Source: Thiothrix eikelboomii (GTDB lineage: Bacteria > Pseudomonadota > Gammaproteobacteria > Thiotrichales > Thiotrichaceae). From it: a stretch of DNA of 64,000 nt. Every line of letters starts with the position of its first letter. The stretch's first letter is position 1. Under the pieces are notes generated by a model. The model did no database searches, was not told the origin of the DNA, and saw only the letters and a program-made list of their open reading frames with translations. Below are positions 60,535-64,000 of the stretch, piece by piece. The stretch is taken from contig NZ_FUYB01000013.1 in the NCBI RefSeq assembly GCF_900167255.1, positions 47,923-111,922 of the forward strand, given 5' to 3'. A program made the translations under genes and the position numbers.

Positions 60535-61723
60535 GCAGCAGATTAGCCAAGAACATTTATCACGACGCTTATTGCGTAAAACCCTGAATGGCCCTGGGGT
60601 AAGCTTTGCTTTATTTTGGATTGGTACGCTGGTAATTTGTGCGGTCTTTGCGCCTTTCTTAGCCAATAGTATGCCGCTGATGATGAGCAAAGAGGGGGAA
60701 ATATCTTTTCCGATTCTGCGTTATTTAAGGACTGAGGATGTCGCTGTATTAGCGGCCTTTTTTACGATTATCTTGCTTTGGGTTATTCCTATTAAGTTTA
60801 AGTTCCGGGTTAATTTAGCCTTGGTGGTTGCAGTACTAGCAGCGGTGGTGGTCTTAGCCAATCTTTATTTAAAGCCGCCCCAATTGGTTATTTACGATAA
60901 TTTTCGTACAGCGGCCTATACCGAAGTCGATTGGCGAGTGATGCCACCGATTCCGTATGCACCGCAAGATTATTTACGTAGCTATGGTGGCACAGGCTTA
61001 GAAGCTCCCTTGGCAGCTGAGGCGGATCAGCAAGCGCGTATCCATTTAATGGGTACCGAAGAGAATGGCGCAGATGTCTTGAGTCGGATGATTCATGCCT
61101 CACGGATTGCTTTAAGCATTGGCATTGTTGCGACCAGTATCTCGATGATTTTAGGCATTATTATCGGCGGTTTTATGGGGTATTTTTCAGGTATCGTCGA
61201 TATGCTAGGGATGCGCTTGGTAGAGATTTTTGAGGCGATTCCTACCTTGTTTTTATTGCTGACGTTTGTTGCCTTTTTTGGTAGTAGTCTCTACATGATG
61301 ATGGTGATTATTGGTGTAACCAGTTGGTCAGGTTATGCGCGTTATATTCGGGCAGAGTTTCTGAAGTTACGTCGCCAAGATTATGTGCAAGCGGCCGTGG
61401 CAGCAGGCTTACCCTTACGCTCAATTTTATTCCGCCACATGTTGCCGAATGGGGTTGCCCCCTTGTTGGTTGCGGCCAGTTTTGGTGTCGCATCGGCGAT
61501 TTTAGCGGAAGCGACTTTAAGTTTTTTAGGTCTAGGCTTAGTGGATGATCCGTCTTGGGGGCAAATGCTCAATCAATCGGTTACTTCCGCTAATTTTAAT
61601 TGGTGGATGGCTGTTTTCCCCGGTGGAGCGATTTTCTTAACAGTGTTTGCTTATACGCTCATCGGTGAGGCTTTCCGCGATGCGATTGACCCGAATCTTT
61701 CGCGTGCTGCTGGAGTGCAATAA
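60527..61723 (+). CDS. Peptide ABC transporter permease (DppC/YejE type)
   Basis: The second permease of 398 residues has an N-terminal helix (ALFWIGTLVICAVFAPFL), additional helices near 70-110 and a periplasmic segment with the phrase MGTEENGADVLSRMIHASRIALSIG that is typical of this subfamily (usually GTDxxGRDV). The EAA loop is RRQDYVQAAVAAGLPLRSILFRHMLPNGV. It overlaps the previous gene by eight bases and the ATPase gene by one base (TAATG). Confidence 0.92.
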   Translation: MTKQQISQEHLSRRLLRKTLNGPGVSFALFWIGTLVICAVFAPFLANSMPLMMSKEGEISFPILRYLRTEDVAVLAAFFTIILLWVIPIKFKFRVNLALVVAVLAAVVVLANLYLKPPQLVIYDNFRTAAYTEVDWRVMPPIPYAPQDYLRSYGGTGLEAPLAAEADQQARIHLMGTEENGADVLSRMIHASRIALSIGIVATSISMILGIIIGGFMGYFSGIVDMLGMRLVEIFEAIPTLFLLLTFVAFFGSSLYMMMVIIGVTSWSGYARYIRAEFLKLRRQDYVQAAVAAGLPLRSILFRHMLPNGVAPLLVAASFGVASAILAEATLSFLGLGLVDDPSWGQMLNQSVTSANFNWWMAVFPGGAIFLTVFAYTLIGEAFRDAIDPNLSRAAGVQ

Positions 61724-63372
61724 TGCCAGCCTCTTTATTAGCGATCAGTAATCTGTCGACTTACTTAAATAATGGTACTGAACTGGTCAAAGCCGTCGAT
61801 GGGGTGAGCTTTACGATTAATAAAGGCGAAACCTTTTGCTTAGTGGGTGAGTCGGGCAGTGGTAAATCTATTACAGCTTTATCCGTGATCCGCTTGCTAC
61901 CTTATGGTATTGCTTCGCATCCTAGCGGTAAGATTCTGTTTAATCATCAAGACTTGCTTCAGGTGGATGAGGCTTCGTTACGGAGTATTCGTGGTTCACA
62001 AATCGCGATGATCTTTCAAGAGCCGATGACTTCGCTCAATCCGGTGTTTACGATTGGTGATCAAATCATGGAAGCTTTGCAGCTTCATCATCCTGAAATG
62101 ACTGCAGAAGCCGCCCAAGAGCGGGCGATTCAAGCGCTTGAGCAAGTGCAAATGCCAAATAGTCGGGCGCGGATGCAGGATTTTCCGCATCAACTATCCG
62201 GTGGGCAGCGTCAGCGTGTGATGATTGCAATGGCTTTGGCGTGTGAGCCGGAGCTGTTGATTGCCGACGAACCGACCACGGCTTTAGATGTAACCGTGCA
62301 GGCTGAAATTTTGCGCCTGATGCGTCACCTGCAAACAACGACGGGCATGAGTATGCTATTTATCACCCATGATTTTGGGGTGGTCGCTCAAATGGCGCAT
62401 CAAGTCGGTGTGATGCAACGCGGTAAATTGGTTGAGGTGGGGTTAGTGGAGCAGGTGTTAAACCGACCTCAGCATCCTTATACGCATCAGTTGCTTGAGG
62501 CAGTACCCGAAAATTTAGCTCGCCATAAAAACCCAAATTTAGCTAAACCCTTGTCTGAAAAGCATTTAATTGCTGAGCCCTTAGTGCAATTGCGGCATGT
62601 GAATGTATGGTTTCCGATTAAGAAGGGTGTATTCCGCCATGTGGTGGATCACAATAAAGCGGTCGATGATGTCAGCCTTGATATTGCTAAAGGCCAGATT
62701 GTCGCTTTAGTGGGCGAATCGGGCTGCGGAAAAACCACTTTGGGTCGGGCGATTTTGCAGCTGGAAAAACCAACTTCGGGCAGTATTAAGTTGCAAGGTT
62801 CAGAGTTAGTCGGTTTATCCGCTCGTGAAATGCGTCCGTGGCGAGCAAAAATGCAGATGGTATTTCAAGACCCCCAATCGTCTTTAAATCCACGGCTGTT
62901 AATCGAAACTACGCTCACCGAACCCATGAAAATACATGGCATCGGTCGTAGTCACGAAGAGCGCTTAGTGTTAGCAGGACAAGCCTTAGAGCGTATGCAG
63001 TTAAAACCTGAGCATTTATGGCGCTATCCGCATGAATTTTCAGGCGGACAACGCCAGCGAATTGGCTTAGCCCGTGCTTTGGTTTTGAATCCAGAGTTTG
63101 TCGTCTGTGATGAAATCACCAGCGCTTTAGATGTATCCGTACAAGCGGAAATCTTGCAACTGCTGTTGGATTTGCGGGCAGAACGTGATTTAACTCTGTT
63201 ATTTATCACGCACAATATTGGTGTAGTGGAGTATTTGAGTGATCAAACAGTGGTGATGTATAAAGGGCGGATCGTTGAATTAGGGCCAACCGCTGCCGTG
63301 TGTGGTTCACCGCAGCAGGATTATACTAAAAAGTTGTTGGCAGCAGTGCCGCGTTTGAGTTTGAAACTCTAG
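61723..63372 (+). CDS. Peptide ABC transporter double ATP-binding protein (YejF type)
   Basis: The 549-residue protein fuses two ABC ATPase domains. Domain 1: Walker A GESGSGKSIT (about residues 43-52), signature LSGGQRQRV, Walker B LLIADEPTTALDV. Domain 2: Walker A GESGCGKTTL (near 330), signature FSGGQRQRIG, Walker B FVVCDEITSALDV. After each there is a peptide-transporter C-terminal extension (NRPQHPYTHQLLEAVP and GSPQQDYTKKLLAAVP). All motifs are intact, so both halves should bind and hydrolyse ATP. It is the last gene of the operon. Confidence 0.94.
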   Translation: MPASLLAISNLSTYLNNGTELVKAVDGVSFTINKGETFCLVGESGSGKSITALSVIRLLPYGIASHPSGKILFNHQDLLQVDEASLRSIRGSQIAMIFQEPMTSLNPVFTIGDQIMEALQLHHPEMTAEAAQERAIQALEQVQMPNSRARMQDFPHQLSGGQRQRVMIAMALACEPELLIADEPTTALDVTVQAEILRLMRHLQTTTGMSMLFITHDFGVVAQMAHQVGVMQRGKLVEVGLVEQVLNRPQHPYTHQLLEAVPENLARHKNPNLAKPLSEKHLIAEPLVQLRHVNVWFPIKKGVFRHVVDHNKAVDDVSLDIAKGQIVALVGESGCGKTTLGRAILQLEKPTSGSIKLQGSELVGLSAREMRPWRAKMQMVFQDPQSSLNPRLLIETTLTEPMKIHGIGRSHEERLVLAGQALERMQLKPEHLWRYPHEFSGGQRQRIGLARALVLNPEFVVCDEITSALDVSVQAEILQLLLDLRAERDLTLLFITHNIGVVEYLSDQTVVMYKGRIVELGPTAAVCGSPQQDYTKKLLAAVPRLSLKL

Positions 63373-63743
63373 AGCTTTGGCCCTGTTCAGTTAGTGAAAT
63401 GCTTATGGTGAAGTAAGGCAATGGTTATCTGTGGAAAATCAAATTAGTCTGTGTCAATTCGATGAAGTAAAATAATGACAATGTGTTTGCTTAGGTTCAT
63501 CGAGTCTACCTTTTTTAGGTTCTAGATAAGTTTACTATAAAAGCATTATGCGATTTTTTCTATTTTTACCAAGCAGTCCTCCTATTTTTTATCTTTTGCA
63601 CCATAAAATTTCGCGCTTCAAATAGTTTGGGTGGCAAAGTCATCTGACAGAATTGTATGATTTTAAAAAAACTAGCGACTTTCATAGTAAGATAGCGATG
63701 TTAGCTGAATGAAATCGTGTAACACGGAGGAGCTTGTAGCTCA
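63373..63743. other. Intergenic region upstream of the repeat protein
   Basis: The 371 bases are AT-rich and contain no gene that I can support. The last 150 bases probably hold a promoter for the following gene, but I see no clear -35/-10 pair. A strong ribosome-binding site (GGAGGAG, 63726-63732) is at the end. No terminator with a T run is obvious after the ATPase gene. Confidence 0.5.
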
Positions 63744-64000
63744 ATGACGCGACTAGCAATTAGACCCGCTACCTTGGCTGTTTCGCTGCTAAGCCTAAGC
63801 ATGCCGTTGGCAGCTGCTAGCAATAGTATGCCATTTAATAGTATAGGTTCGAGTTTTAGCCCTTGGAGTATGGGCGGTATGCCGGGCAGTTCGAGTTTTA
63901 GTCCGTGGGGTATGGGCGGTATGCCGGGCGGCTCGAGTTTTAGTCCGTGGAGTATGGGCGGTATGCCGGGCGGTTCGAGTTTTAGTCCGTGGAGTATGGG
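63744..64000 (+). CDS. Secreted repeat protein, possible sulfur-globule envelope protein (5' part)
   Basis: The gene starts at ATG 63744 behind GGAGGAG and runs off the right edge after 85 full codons. A signal peptide (MTRLAIRPATLAVSLL..., likely cleaved after LAAA near residue 25) is followed by a 14-residue repeat SSFSPWSMGGMPGG. It is repeated almost exactly three and a half times before the edge, with exchanges of one or two residues. Glycine-rich, aromatic repeat proteins of this form are known as sulfur-globule envelope proteins in sulfur-storing bacteria. The sulfur genes in the window support that idea, but the match is by composition only. Confidence 0.6.
   Translation, partial: MTRLAIRPATLAVSLLSLSMPLAAASNSMPFNSIGSSFSPWSMGGMPGSSSFSPWGMGGMPGGSSFSPWSMGGMPGGSSFSPWSM
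63849..64000 (+). repeat. 42-base in-frame tandem repeat
   Basis: Units begin at 63849, 63891, 63933 and 63975, exactly 42 bases apart, each starting TCGAGTTTTAG. They differ at only a few bases and encode the 14-residue repeat of the protein above. The array continues beyond the window. Confidence 0.92.

Noticed and set aside
1..64000. tRNA, rRNA genes, insertion sequences or prophage modules
   Set aside because: I looked in the intergenic gaps and found no cloverleaf-like stretch, no rRNA segments and no transposase, integrase or phage structural genes. A covariance-model scan would be needed to exclude small RNAs.

Overview
The window looks like chromosomal DNA of a filamentous, sulfur-oxidising gammaproteobacterium of the Thiothrix/Thiolinea kind. 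This rests on gene content: a dsr operon of the oxidative type (dsrABEFHCMKLJOP), the cytoplasmic sulfite-oxidising enzyme soeABC, a class I phosphoribulokinase for CO2 fixation, and a gammaproteobacterial tol-pal operon. The start of a secreted repeat protein resembling a sulfur-globule envelope protein is cut by the right edge. No strain-level identification is claimed.

Layout. 1-4.4 kb: partial rimO, phosphoribulokinase, a HIT hydrolase, a secreted unknown and a ferredoxin-flavin reductase. 4.5-7.5 kb: a TRAP transporter (minus strand). 7.9-12 kb: a Cys-type sulfatase lipoprotein and a DUF1501/DUF1800 pair. 12.2-16.3 kb: cysQ, an orphan response regulator, trmB, a zincin-like secreted protein and a degenerate M23-like protein. 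16.4-22.8 kb: ybgC-tolQRAB-pal-cpoB. 22.9-27.5 kb: soeABC. 27.6-30.5 kb: a TtcA-like PP-loop protein and acs. 30.6-33.8 kb: small genes including an isolated sctK-sctL pair, a DsrC-like protein without its cysteines and a stand-alone Cas6/Cmx6-like protein. 34-36.5 kb: a class V aminotransferase and a Cache-domain protein. 36.7-40.3 kb: a diversity-generating retroelement (DGR). 40.3-42.5 kb: an AAA/DUF4143 ATPase and a TauD-type dioxygenase. 42.8-53.7 kb: the dsr operon. 53.8-57.2 kb: Uma2 nuclease, a HalD/BesD-like oxygenase, an unknown and fabI. 57.3-63.4 kb: a peptide ABC transporter. 63.7 kb to the end: the repeat protein.

Sulfur metabolism forms the main theme. DsrEFH and DsrC pass sulfane sulfur to reverse-acting DsrAB, with DsrL and the DsrMKJOP membrane complex handling electrons. 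The sulfite released can be oxidised in the cytoplasm by SoeABC. Phosphoribulokinase uses the energy gained for carbon fixation.

The most remarkable element is the DGR. A TIR - coiled coil - transmembrane - FGE/C-type-lectin-fold protein ends in a variable repeat (VR, about 38298-38431). It is followed by an HRDC-domain accessory gene, a DGR-type reverse transcriptase and a template repeat (TR, about 40080-40212). Over the 122 aligned bases from 38299 to 38420 I count 17 VR/TR differences, and every one falls on a TR adenine. The target gene carries a frameshift between the TIR/FGE N-terminal part and the VR-bearing C-terminal part. This is either real inactivation, a sequence error or recoding.
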